Assembly (NCBI GenBank): GCA_021827225.1
Contig: JAKAXG010000353.1
Location: 1-5,391, forward strand
From: Actinomycetes bacterium
GTDB taxonomy: Bacteria > Actinomycetota > Acidimicrobiia > Acidimicrobiales > Palsa-688
DNA length: 5,391 bases
Direction: 5' to 3'
In this document: positions 1 to 5,268 of the stretch, in pieces
Position numbering within the stretch: position 1 is the first letter of the stretch
Layout: every line of letters begins with the position of its first letter
Notes under the pieces: generated by a model
Databases searched by the model: none
What the model was told of the DNA's origin: nothing
What the model saw: only the letters and a program-made list of their open reading frames with translations
Program-made: the position numbers and the translations under genes

Positions 1-1
1 C

Positions 2-871
2 CTGTGCGGCATCGGCCTGCTCACCGGCGCCGGGATGGCCGGCGCCACGCTGTATGTCGCCGCCGACGCCATGATCAAGGGGGCGGTGTTCCTGACCATC
101 GGCTACGTGGTCGTCACCCTCGGCGCCAGCGACGAGTTCATGCTGCGGGGCCGGGGCCGCCGACGCCGCCACCTCCCCGCCGGTCTGGCGTTCGGACTGG
201 CCGGCCTCGGATTCGCCGCCGTTCCCGGGTTCGGGCCCTGGCTGTCGGCCAGCCTCATACAGCAGTCCGCCGACGCCGCCGGCTACACGTGGCTGCCACC
301 GGTCCTGGTGGTGGCCACGGCGGTGACGGCGGCGACCCTTCTGCGATCGGGGGGCCGCATCTTTCTCGGATGGGGAGGGGACCGGGATCCGCTGCTGACC
401 TCCGCCCAGCCCGACGAGCCGGAGGAGGGCGAGCCGCAGGAGGAGAGCCGCATCAGCACCGTCAGCCTCCTGCCGGCCGGGGCTCTGCTGGTAGCCGGTT
501 TCGGCATGGCCTTCGCCCCCCATCTGGCCGGATACGCCACCCAGGCCGGTCGGCAGTTCCTGGATCTGCCGGGCTACGTCGCCGAGGTGATCCACGGCCG
601 CTATCCGCCGCCAGTGACCCGCCTCCCGGCGTTCCACCCCACCGCCGGGTCGTGGGCCTACGGGGCTGCGACCACCGCCGGGGCCCTGGGGCTGGCCGCG
701 GCCAGCCTGGCGTGGTCGAGGGCCCGGACCCACGGTTTGCTGACCAGGGTGGTCCTGCCACCGCTGCGGGTCCTCAAGGCGGTCCACTCCGGGCGCATCG
801 GCGACATGGCCACCTGGCTGACGGTGGGGGCGGTGGCTCTCTGCGCCGCCGGGGCCGTCACCCTCCGCTGA
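2..871 (+). CDS. Proton-conducting membrane transporter subunit (NuoL/M / MrpA/D family), C-terminal part
   Basis: Partial gene: the frame is open to the left edge, leaving 289 residues of the C-terminal part and a TGA stop. The family comprises the antiporter-like subunits of complex I and of Mrp Na+/H+ antiporters, which move protons across the cytoplasmic membrane. Fragment residues 22-31 (DAMIKGAVFL) match the conserved helix with a buried lysine (K26), usually seen as HALxKAxLFL. Residues 75-80 (PGFGPW) resemble the conserved break before the next helix. About six hydrophobic segments are visible, near residues 13-41, 61-84, 97-114, 154-175, 217-238 and 269-288. An acidic loop (DEPEEGEPQEES, about 138-149) separates two of them. 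The end, HSGRIGDMATWLTVG, resembles the C-terminal tail common in NuoL-type proteins. Whether it belongs to complex I, Mrp or another ion-pumping complex cannot be decided without the upstream genes. Family confidence is high; subunit assignment is low. Confidence 0.85.
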   Translation: MCGIGLLTGAGMAGATLYVAADAMIKGAVFLTIGYVVVTLGASDEFMLRGRGRRRRHLPAGLAFGLAGLGFAAVPGFGPWLSASLIQQSADAAGYTWLPPVLVVATAVTAATLLRSGGRIFLGWGGDRDPLLTSAQPDEPEEGEPQEESRISTVSLLPAGALLVAGFGMAFAPHLAGYATQAGRQFLDLPGYVAEVIHGRYPPPVTRLPAFHPTAGSWAYGAATTAGALGLAAASLAWSRARTHGLLTRVVLPPLRVLKAVHSGRIGDMATWLTVGAVALCAAGAVTLR

Positions 872-881
872 GGGCCTGCGC

Positions 882-1064
882 CTACGCCGCCGGCGGGGGC
901 TGGACCAGCGTCAACAGCGGTCGGGATGCCGCCGGGGTCGCCGGGAGCGACCCATCACAGTCGAGCCGGTCCTCGATGGCGCCCAGATCGCAGAGCGCCC
1001 GCCAGCCCAGTAGGGCCAGGCCCACCACTGTCAGCACCGCTGCTATCAACACGCCCACATCCAT
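882..1064 (-). CDS. Small putative single-pass membrane protein (60 aa)
   Basis: I do not recognise a family. The frame starts at ATG (1062-1064) and ends at TAG (882-884), 10 bp from the stop of the convergent antiporter-type gene. Residues 4-20 (GVLIAAVLTVVGLALLG) form one clear hydrophobic helix, followed by WRALCDLGAIEDRLDCD with two cysteines and then a proline/alanine-rich tail. Codon third positions are mostly G or C, as expected for a real gene here. Upstream on the coding strand, GGAAGGG lies about 10 nt before the ATG and GAGAG about 4 nt before, so a ribosome binding site is plausible. It could be a small accessory membrane protein, or a chance frame opposite a non-coding stretch. 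No other frame in 872-1198 looks like a protein, which favours a real gene. Confidence 0.5.
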   Translation of the reverse strand: MDVGVLIAAVLTVVGLALLGWRALCDLGAIEDRLDCDGSLPATPAASRPLLTLVQPPPAA

Positions 1065-1088
1065 CGGCTCTCGACCCTTCCGTCTGGA

Positions 1089-1100
1089 GGGTAACTACCC
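1089..1100. promoter_or_regulatory. Short perfect palindrome GGGTA-AC-TACCC in a divergent intergenic region
   Basis: GGGTA is followed by a 2-nt spacer and its reverse complement TACCC. It lies 24 bp upstream of the small membrane protein start and about 100 bp upstream of the quinone oxidoreductase start, between two divergent genes. A second palindrome, CCGATCGG, lies at 1127-1134. Either could be an operator, but both are short and GC-rich palindromes are common at this composition. I saw no convincing -35/-10 pair next to them. Confidence 0.25.
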
Positions 1101-1185
1101 CGCAACCGGCGATATCCCACGATTAGCCGATCGGTCGACTCGGGCAGGATTGCCGGGGGGCCGGCCGGCGACCTCATCGCAACTG

Positions 1186-1191
1186 AAAGGA
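1186..1191 (+). promoter_or_regulatory. Ribosome binding site of the quinone oxidoreductase gene
   Basis: AAAGGA lies 7 nt before the ATG at 1199-1201. It is the clearest Shine-Dalgarno sequence in the window and fixes this start. Confidence 0.75.
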
Positions 1192-1198
1192 CAGATCC

Positions 1199-2164
1199 AT
1201 GCGCGCTGCCATCTACACCACGACCGGTGAGGCCCGGCAGGTCCTGCGGGTCGAGGACGTGGAGCGACCCGAGCCGGGACCGGGCGAGGTCCGGGTCCGG
1301 GTCTCCCTGTCGGGGGTCAACCCCACCGACGTCAAGACCAGAGCCGGTCTCACCCCCCGCTCCATCGACGGGTTCCAGGTCCCCCACCAGGACGGGGCGG
1401 GCACCATCGACGCCGTCGGCCCCGGGGTCCCGGCCGGCCGGGTGGGCGAGCGGGTGTGGCTGTGGATGGCCGCCGTGGGCAAGTGGGGTACCGCCGCCGA
1501 GTGGTGCGTCGTGCCCTCCGAGCAGGCCGTGCCCCTCCCCGACCGGGCCGCTGACGGCCTCGGAGCGTGCCTCGGCGTGCCGGCCATGACGGCGCACCGC
1601 TGTCTGTTCGCCGACGGGCCGCTCGACGGGGCCGCGGTCCTGGTGGCCGGCGGCGCCGGGGCGGTGGGCCACTTCGCCATCCAGCTGGCCCGGCGGGCCG
1701 GGGCCCGGGTCGCCACCACCGTCAGCAGCCCCGAGAAGGCCGAGCTGGCCGCCGCGGCGGGAGCCGACCTGGTGGTCAACTACCGGGAGCCGGACGCTCT
1801 CAGCCGTCTGCGGGACTTCGCCCCGGTGATGGACCGCATCGTGGAGGTCAACCTGGGCGCCAACCTGGACCTGGACCTGGGCCTGGCCGGCCCCTCGACG
1901 GTGGTGGTCACCTACGCGGCCACGCCGGATGACCCGCAGCTGCCGGTGCGCCGGTGCATGTCGGCCAACGTGACCCTGCGCTTCATCCTCCTCTACGGCG
2001 TGCCCCGGCCGGACCTGGTGCGCGCTGCCGACGACGTCACTGCCGCAGTGGCCGCGGGGGATCTGACGGAGTTGCCGCTGGCGTTCTTCCCGCTGCGCGA
2101 CGTGGTCGGCGCCCAGGAGGCGGTGGAATCCGGCCGGGTGGGCAAGGTCGTGGTGGAGCCGTGA
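1199..2164 (+). CDS. Zinc-independent NADPH:quinone oxidoreductase (MDR superfamily, zeta-crystallin-like)
   Basis: A complete 321-residue protein, the usual length for this family. Members transfer hydride from NADPH to quinones or other enones in the cytosol. The N-terminal GroES-like domain (about 1-125) carries SGVNPTDVKTRAG (38-50) and HQDGAGTIDAVGPGV (63-77), both typical of quinone oxidoreductases. The Rossmann domain starts at about 145, with the nucleotide-binding loop AGGAGAVG at 150-157 and NYREPDA (194-200) after the third strand. The cysteine and histidine zinc ligands of alcohol dehydrogenases are absent: the catalytic cysteine position reads N-P and there is no four-cysteine cluster. 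The protein ends with ESGRVGKVVVEP, the standard family C-terminus. The ATG is supported by AAAGGA 7 nt upstream. The gene stands alone, with a divergent small gene before it and a hairpin after it. The substrate cannot be told from sequence; enone or crotonyl-type reduction is possible. Confidence 0.93.
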   Translation: MRAAIYTTTGEARQVLRVEDVERPEPGPGEVRVRVSLSGVNPTDVKTRAGLTPRSIDGFQVPHQDGAGTIDAVGPGVPAGRVGERVWLWMAAVGKWGTAAEWCVVPSEQAVPLPDRAADGLGACLGVPAMTAHRCLFADGPLDGAAVLVAGGAGAVGHFAIQLARRAGARVATTVSSPEKAELAAAAGADLVVNYREPDALSRLRDFAPVMDRIVEVNLGANLDLDLGLAGPSTVVVTYAATPDDPQLPVRRCMSANVTLRFILLYGVPRPDLVRAADDVTAAVAAGDLTELPLAFFPLRDVVGAQEAVESGRVGKVVVEP

Positions 2165-2216
2165 ACCGCCCGACCGGCGGGTAAACGGCGCGCTCCTGGG
2201 AATATCCCTCTACGGC

Positions 2217-2243
2217 GGCCCCCCGTCCGCAGGGACGGGGGCC
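2217..2243. terminator. Strong GC-rich hairpin without U-tract after the quinone oxidoreductase gene
   Basis: CCCCCGTCC (2220-2228) pairs perfectly with GGACGGGGG (2233-2241) around the tetraloop GCAG. GG (2217-2218) and CC (2242-2243) extend the stem past one bulged C. It lies 53 nt after the stop of the oxidoreductase gene. No U-run follows, which is common for actinobacterial terminators. As it also lies 33 nt before the next same-strand start, it could instead be a 5' leader structure of that gene. Confidence 0.6.
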
Positions 2244-2275
2244 GGCGTAGACGGGCGCCCCGGTCCAACGGTCGG

Positions 2276-3514
2276 GTGCCGGAGCAGACCCAGGACGGTC
2301 AGTTGCGCAGTCAGTTGTTCAGGTTGTTCATCGCGCTCTGTTGCGCGGCGCTCGCCACCGTGGCGGCGTGGGCGGCGACCGCCTTCGCCTCGGCGGTCAG
2401 CGGTCGACTGAGCTGGGCGCTGGACGCGCCGTTGGTCGGCGTGGGCTCGGGTGTGGCGGTGCTGGCGGTGGGCGCGGTGAAGCTGTTCTGGCGGCGGAGG
2501 GGCAGGCGGTTGCTGGCCCTGCTGGTCGCTGCTGCTACCGCAGCGGCTTCGGTGGCCGGCGTGGGGGTGAGGGACGTCTCCACCATGGCGGCGGGAGCGC
2601 GCTCGGGTTGTGCCGCCGGGCTGGGACGCTGCGAGGCCACCGGCCGGCCCAAGATGCCGCTGCTGCTCCACATCGGCCCGGTCCAGGCCCGGCCGGTCAT
2701 CAGGGTGATGATATGGGGGGTGTCGGGGCCCGAGCGGGCCGTGGTGGAGCGGACAGCCAGGTCCGCGGCCCGGCTGGGGCAGCCTCTGCTCCGGGACTAC
2801 TACGGGGTGGCGCCGGCCGTCTACGGGGGGTCGTGGACCGTCCCCGGCAGCCCCCACCGGTGGCTGCGCCGGCGCCATCAGAAGTCCCTGACCCCGCCGG
2901 ACCTGGCCGACCTGGTCCGGCGGGCCCGGGCCGCGGAGCACTGGCCGGACACCGCCGACACGCAGTACTGGCTGGCCACCGATCTCACGGCCGAGCAGAT
3001 CGGTATCGGACCGGCCGGGTGCGCCGACCACCTCCGGCCGCCGGGGGTGGCGGGCAGCATGGTGCGCCTGCCGTTCGCCAGTTGCAGCCTGCCGGCCACC
3101 AGGCCCCACCGCGTGGCGGCCGGCTGCCGGCCGCTGGCCGTCGTGGCCCCGGCGCTCGTGGCTCCCCCGACCATCCAAGCCGGCATCGAAACCTTTATCG
3201 TCCACGAGTTCGCCGAGACCGCCACCGACCCGGCCGGGGGGTGGACCGTCCTGGTGGCGGCGCGCTGCCACGGCGACCCGCTCCTCGAGATCGCCGACGT
3301 GTGCGAGCCGGACGGCAGCTTCATCTCCGCCCCGGCGTGGGACACCGCCGCCGGCTGGCAGCCGTCGCTCCTGCAACCGCCCTCCACCGGCCATCCGGCC
3401 CGCTGCGTGAACCCGGCCCGTCCGGACCCGCCGGCGGCCGGTCCCGGCCGGATCCCTGTCAGTGCAGCTACAGGCCGAGGCTCGACGGGACCAGGTACAG
3501 GCCGAAGCCCATGA
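2276..3514 (+). CDS. Membrane-anchored protein with extracytoplasmic HEFAE-motif domain, function unknown
   Basis: 412 residues with a GTG start. I cannot assign a function. Three hydrophobic segments lie at about 15-39, 52-71 and 79-98. The loop RRRGRR (73-78) between the last two should be cytoplasmic, which places the remaining ~310 residues outside. That domain has eight cysteines (112, 119, 249, 270, 284, 331, 343, 377), an even number compatible with disulfides. Its core motif is VHEFAETATDPAGGW (309-323), followed by EIADVCEP (338-345). An HExxE motif next to TDP and an EIxDxC segment recalls secreted bacterial proteins of zincin-like appearance and plant phosphate-induced/EXORDIUM proteins; this likeness is from memory and unproven. 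If H310, E311 and E314 bind metal, it may be a protease-like enzyme. The start is weak, with no Shine-Dalgarno before GTG; upstream is open but has no better start. The Pro/Gly-rich tail (378-412) overlaps the opposite gene. Confidence 0.75.
   Translation: MPEQTQDGQLRSQLFRLFIALCCAALATVAAWAATAFASAVSGRLSWALDAPLVGVGSGVAVLAVGAVKLFWRRRGRRLLALLVAAATAAASVAGVGVRDVSTMAAGARSGCAAGLGRCEATGRPKMPLLLHIGPVQARPVIRVMIWGVSGPERAVVERTARSAARLGQPLLRDYYGVAPAVYGGSWTVPGSPHRWLRRRHQKSLTPPDLADLVRRARAAEHWPDTADTQYWLATDLTAEQIGIGPAGCADHLRPPGVAGSMVRLPFASCSLPATRPHRVAAGCRPLAVVAPALVAPPTIQAGIETFIVHEFAETATDPAGGWTVLVAARCHGDPLLEIADVCEPDGSFISAPAWDTAAGWQPSLLQPPSTGHPARCVNPARPDPPAAGPGRIPVSAATGRGSTGPGTGRSP
3435..3450 (-). terminator. Possible hairpin terminator of the Nramp-family gene
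   Basis: CGGCCGG (3435-3441) and CCGGCCG (3444-3450) are perfect inverted arms separated by TC, so the real loop would be slightly larger. The hairpin begins 17 nt beyond the Nramp stop on its strand and lies inside the 3' coding part of the convergent gene. There is no U-tract, and such GC palindromes arise easily here. Confidence 0.3.
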
Positions 3515-4757
3515 CCACCAGGCACAGGCCGGTGGCGGTCCAGCGGTACCAGCCCCGCATGCGGTAGGTGTCGGGGAGGGCCCGGGCCTCGAGCAGGAGG
3601 AGGAAACCCAGGACGATCGGCAGGAGGAGGGCGTTCATCACCTCGGCGTCGACGGCCAGGCCCACCAGGTCGACGCTGGCCAGGACCAGCACCGCCCCGG
3701 CGACGTGGGCCACCGAATAGGTCAGGTAGAACGGGGCGCTGCGACGGTTGAGCCCGTCGTTGAGGCTGCGGCGCCAACCGAAGACCTCCGACAGCCCCCA
3801 CGCCCCGGCCAGCGACACCACCAGGGCGGCGACCAGGGACGCCCCCAGCACCCCGGCCCCGACCAGGGCGTCGGCCGGGCCCGAGCCCAGGGCGGGGGCC
3901 AGGGAGGCGGCGATCTGGCCGACGGTCTCGAGAGCGGCGCCTCGCCGGGCGCCGAAGGTGGTGGCCGCCAGGGCCACCACCACCGCGATCATGATCGTCT
4001 GGCTGACCACGCTGCCCACTGCGGTGTCACGCCGCTCCTGGCGCAACTGGCCGGCGGTGATGCCCTTGTCGATCACCGCGCCCTGCTGGTAGAAGACCAT
4101 CCACGGCATGATGACCGCCCCGATGTTGGCGGCCACCAGGCGGGTGTAGGAGCCGCGGCCGAACGGGGCCGCGCCCAGCCCGTGGAGCAGTTGGTGCCCG
4201 GAGGGGTGGGCCAGGATCATGGCCGGTATGAACGCCAGCTCGGCCAGGCCGACGACGATGCCCACCCGCTCCACCCGGCTGTAGCTCCTCAGGAACGCCA
4301 CCCCGACCAGGGCCACCGTGGCCACCGGGACGGTCACCCACTTCGAGACGCCGAACAGCTGGCCCACCCCCGCCACCCCGGCGAACTCGGTGATCAGGGC
4401 TCCCACTGCGGAGAGAAGCAGCGTGGCCGCCGACAGGTAGGCCCAGGCCGGGCCGAAGCGCTCCCGGATCAGTTCGCCGTGGCCCCGGCCGGTGACCACG
4501 CCGAGCCGGACGGTGATCTCCTGGGCCATGTAGAGAATGGGGATCAGCACCACCTGGGGCAGGACCATGGCGTAGCCCCAGCGGGCCCCGGACTGGGCCG
4601 CGGTGACCAGGCTGCCGGCGTCGGTGTCGGCCAGCATCACGATGAGACCGGGACCCCAGACGGCCAACAGGCCGGGCCGGCGGGCGGTCAGGGCACGGCC
4701 GTTCGGGGCCCGGTCGGCGACTGCGGCGGTGTCGGTGCCGGGTCCGGTCGTGGTCAC
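3468..4757 (-). CDS. Nramp-family divalent metal transporter, atypical metal-site motifs
   Basis: 429 residues with about eleven hydrophobic helices, the normal size for Nramp proton-coupled metal importers of the cytoplasmic membrane. After a polar N-terminus, GPGLIV (35-40) leads into TM1 motif ADTDAGSLVTAAQSGARWGY (43-62), at the position where classical MntH has DPGN. TM2 and its following loop (LYMAQEITVRLGVVTGRGHGELI) are family-like. TM6 reads GAVIMPWMVFYQQ (213-225) where MntH has MPH. So the first aspartate and the TM6 methionine persist, but proline/asparagine of TM1 and histidine of TM6 are replaced. Similar departures are known in Nramp-related proteins, including Mg2+ transporters (NRMT), so the ion is uncertain. 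The start is GTG at 4755-4757, favoured because the promoter predicts transcription to begin at that base. A DtxR-like operator suggests metal repression. The 3' end overlaps the convergent gene by 47 bp. Confidence 0.9.
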   Translation of the reverse strand: MTTTGPGTDTAAVADRAPNGRALTARRPGLLAVWGPGLIVMLADTDAGSLVTAAQSGARWGYAMVLPQVVLIPILYMAQEITVRLGVVTGRGHGELIRERFGPAWAYLSAATLLLSAVGALITEFAGVAGVGQLFGVSKWVTVPVATVALVGVAFLRSYSRVERVGIVVGLAELAFIPAMILAHPSGHQLLHGLGAAPFGRGSYTRLVAANIGAVIMPWMVFYQQGAVIDKGITAGQLRQERRDTAVGSVVSQTIMIAVVVALAATTFGARRGAALETVGQIAASLAPALGSGPADALVGAGVLGASLVAALVVSLAGAWGLSEVFGWRRSLNDGLNRRSAPFYLTYSVAHVAGAVLVLASVDLVGLAVDAEVMNALLLPIVLGFLLLLEARALPDTYRMRGWYRWTATGLCLVVMGFGLYLVPSSLGL

Positions 4758-4763
4758 GACACG

Positions 4764-4783
4764 AAGTTAGGGACACCTAACTT
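4764..4783. promoter_or_regulatory. DtxR/MntR-like operator: perfect 8-bp inverted repeat over the Nramp promoter
   Basis: AAGTTAGG (4764-4771), spacer GACA, and CCTAACTT (4776-4783) form a perfect inverted repeat. The inner part, TTAGG-N4-CCTAA, occurs inside the known DtxR/IdeR box consensus (TTAGGTTAGCCTAACCTAA). It covers the -10 and most of the spacer of the Nramp promoter, so a bound repressor would block polymerase. A Mn2+- or Fe2+-sensing DtxR-family repressor is the obvious candidate. The regulator gene is not in this window. Confidence 0.75.
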
Positions 4784-4793
4784 ATTTTGTCAA
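4764..4793 (-). promoter_or_regulatory. Promoter of the Nramp-family gene (TTGACA / TAACTT), likely leaderless transcript
   Basis: On the minus strand, a perfect -35 TTGACA (4793-4788) is followed by 18 nt and a -10 TAACTT (4769-4764) fitting TAnnnT. Six bases later comes the GTG start at 4757, about where transcription should begin, so the mRNA is probably leaderless; no Shine-Dalgarno is present. This is the only clearly AT-rich patch in the window. The -35 overlaps the TGA stop (4790-4792) of the upstream nuclease-like gene. Confidence 0.75.
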
Positions 4794-5179
4794 CCCTGGC
4801 GAATATCGGCGAGGAGATCGAGGAGCCAGCCGGGCGGCCGGATTTCCCCGCCGGCGGAGCGCACCCTCCCCGCCAGGGTCCGGTCCGCGGTGACCACCGC
4901 TACCGGCTGGCCGCCGGCGGCCTCCCCGGTGGCGGCCACCACGGCGTCGTCGCCGGATCCCTGGGCCCGCACCACTGTCACCCCGGGCACCGGAGCCGGG
5001 TCGGCGGTGCGGGCCCGGCCCTCCAGCACCACTATGACGGGCAGATCCGGCCCGGCCAGTCGCCCGGCGGTGACCGCCGCGCCCAGTTGGGCGACCAACC
5101 GGGTCGCCGCCCCGGGCCGGTCCCGCCACCACCCGTCGGGCCGGGAGCCGACCACGTTGGCCGCATCGACTATCAGCAC
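4790..5179 (-). CDS. PIN/NYN-domain nuclease-like protein (YacP-like fold)
   Basis: 129 residues from the chosen GTG (5177-5179). NYN proteins are PIN-like metal-dependent RNases. The motif order fits: VLIVDAANVVGSRPDGWW (1-18) with D5 and N8, VIVVLEGRAR (48-57) with E53, AQGSGDDAVVAA (72-83) with D77 and D78, and VAVVTADRTLAGRV (93-106) with D99. These acidic residues would form the metal site. Actinobacterial relatives are often annotated as NTP pyrophosphohydrolase, a label the motifs do not support. A TTG at 5249-5251 would add 24 residues, but that stretch is arginine/proline-rich, uses TTA, CTA, AGT and ACT codons foreign to the neighbours, and would leave 17 bp to the divergent gene. 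GTG starts right at the first conserved strand, so I prefer it, though neither start has a clear ribosome binding site. The RNA target is unknown. Confidence 0.8.
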   Translation of the reverse strand: MLIVDAANVVGSRPDGWWRDRPGAATRLVAQLGAAVTAGRLAGPDLPVIVVLEGRARTADPAPVPGVTVVRAQGSGDDAVVAATGEAAGGQPVAVVTADRTLAGRVRSAGGEIRPPGWLLDLLADIRQG

Positions 5180-5222
5180 CTGGCCAGTCTGGCGCCGCCC
5201 GGGACGGCCCCGGGGACCGGGA

Positions 5223-5248
5223 CTACGCTGGTTGGTTAACAGCGATAG
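5223..5248. promoter_or_regulatory. Imperfect inverted repeat in the nuclease-like / monooxygenase divergent region
   Basis: CTACGCTG (5223-5230) and CAGCGATAG (5240-5248) are inverted copies apart from one extra A, separated by GTTGGTTAA. They lie between the two divergent starts (5179 and 5269) in a locally AT-richer stretch, so this is a candidate operator or promoter region. TACGCT (5224-5229) fits a TAnnnT -10 for the rightward gene, but I see no good -35. Confidence 0.35.
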
Positions 5249-5268
5249 CAAGCTCGGGGGGTTGATCC

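Noticed and set aside
861..874. CCCTC-CGCT-GAGGG hairpin over the antiporter-type stop codon as a terminator
   Set aside because: The stem is only 5 bp with no U-tract; too weak to call.
1127..1134. CCGATCGG palindrome upstream of the oxidoreductase gene as an operator
   Set aside because: Only 8 bp and expected often at this base composition; no promoter elements align with it.
4..1230. Long frame on the plus strand (408 aa) spanning the antiporter-type gene and the following intergenic region
   Set aside because: The product is Arg/Pro/Gly-rich low complexity, typical of a shadow frame in GC-rich DNA, while the overlapping frame gives a recognisable membrane transporter.
1213..1779. Minus-strand frame opposite the quinone oxidoreductase gene
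   Set aside because: Ala/Ser/Pro/Thr-rich shadow of a well-supported MDR gene.
2210..3394. 394-aa minus-strand frame opposite the HEFAE gene
   Set aside because: Low-complexity Gly/Arg/Pro sequence, with no start signal and no domain.
2341..3567. 408-aa plus-strand frame across the HEFAE gene
   Set aside because: Arg/Gly-rich with no motifs; the overlapping frame has membrane helices, conserved-looking motifs and ordered cysteines.
4027..4776. 249-aa minus-strand frame overlapping the Nramp gene
   Set aside because: Out of frame with the clear transporter and Arg/Pro-rich; its start lies inside the promoter/operator.
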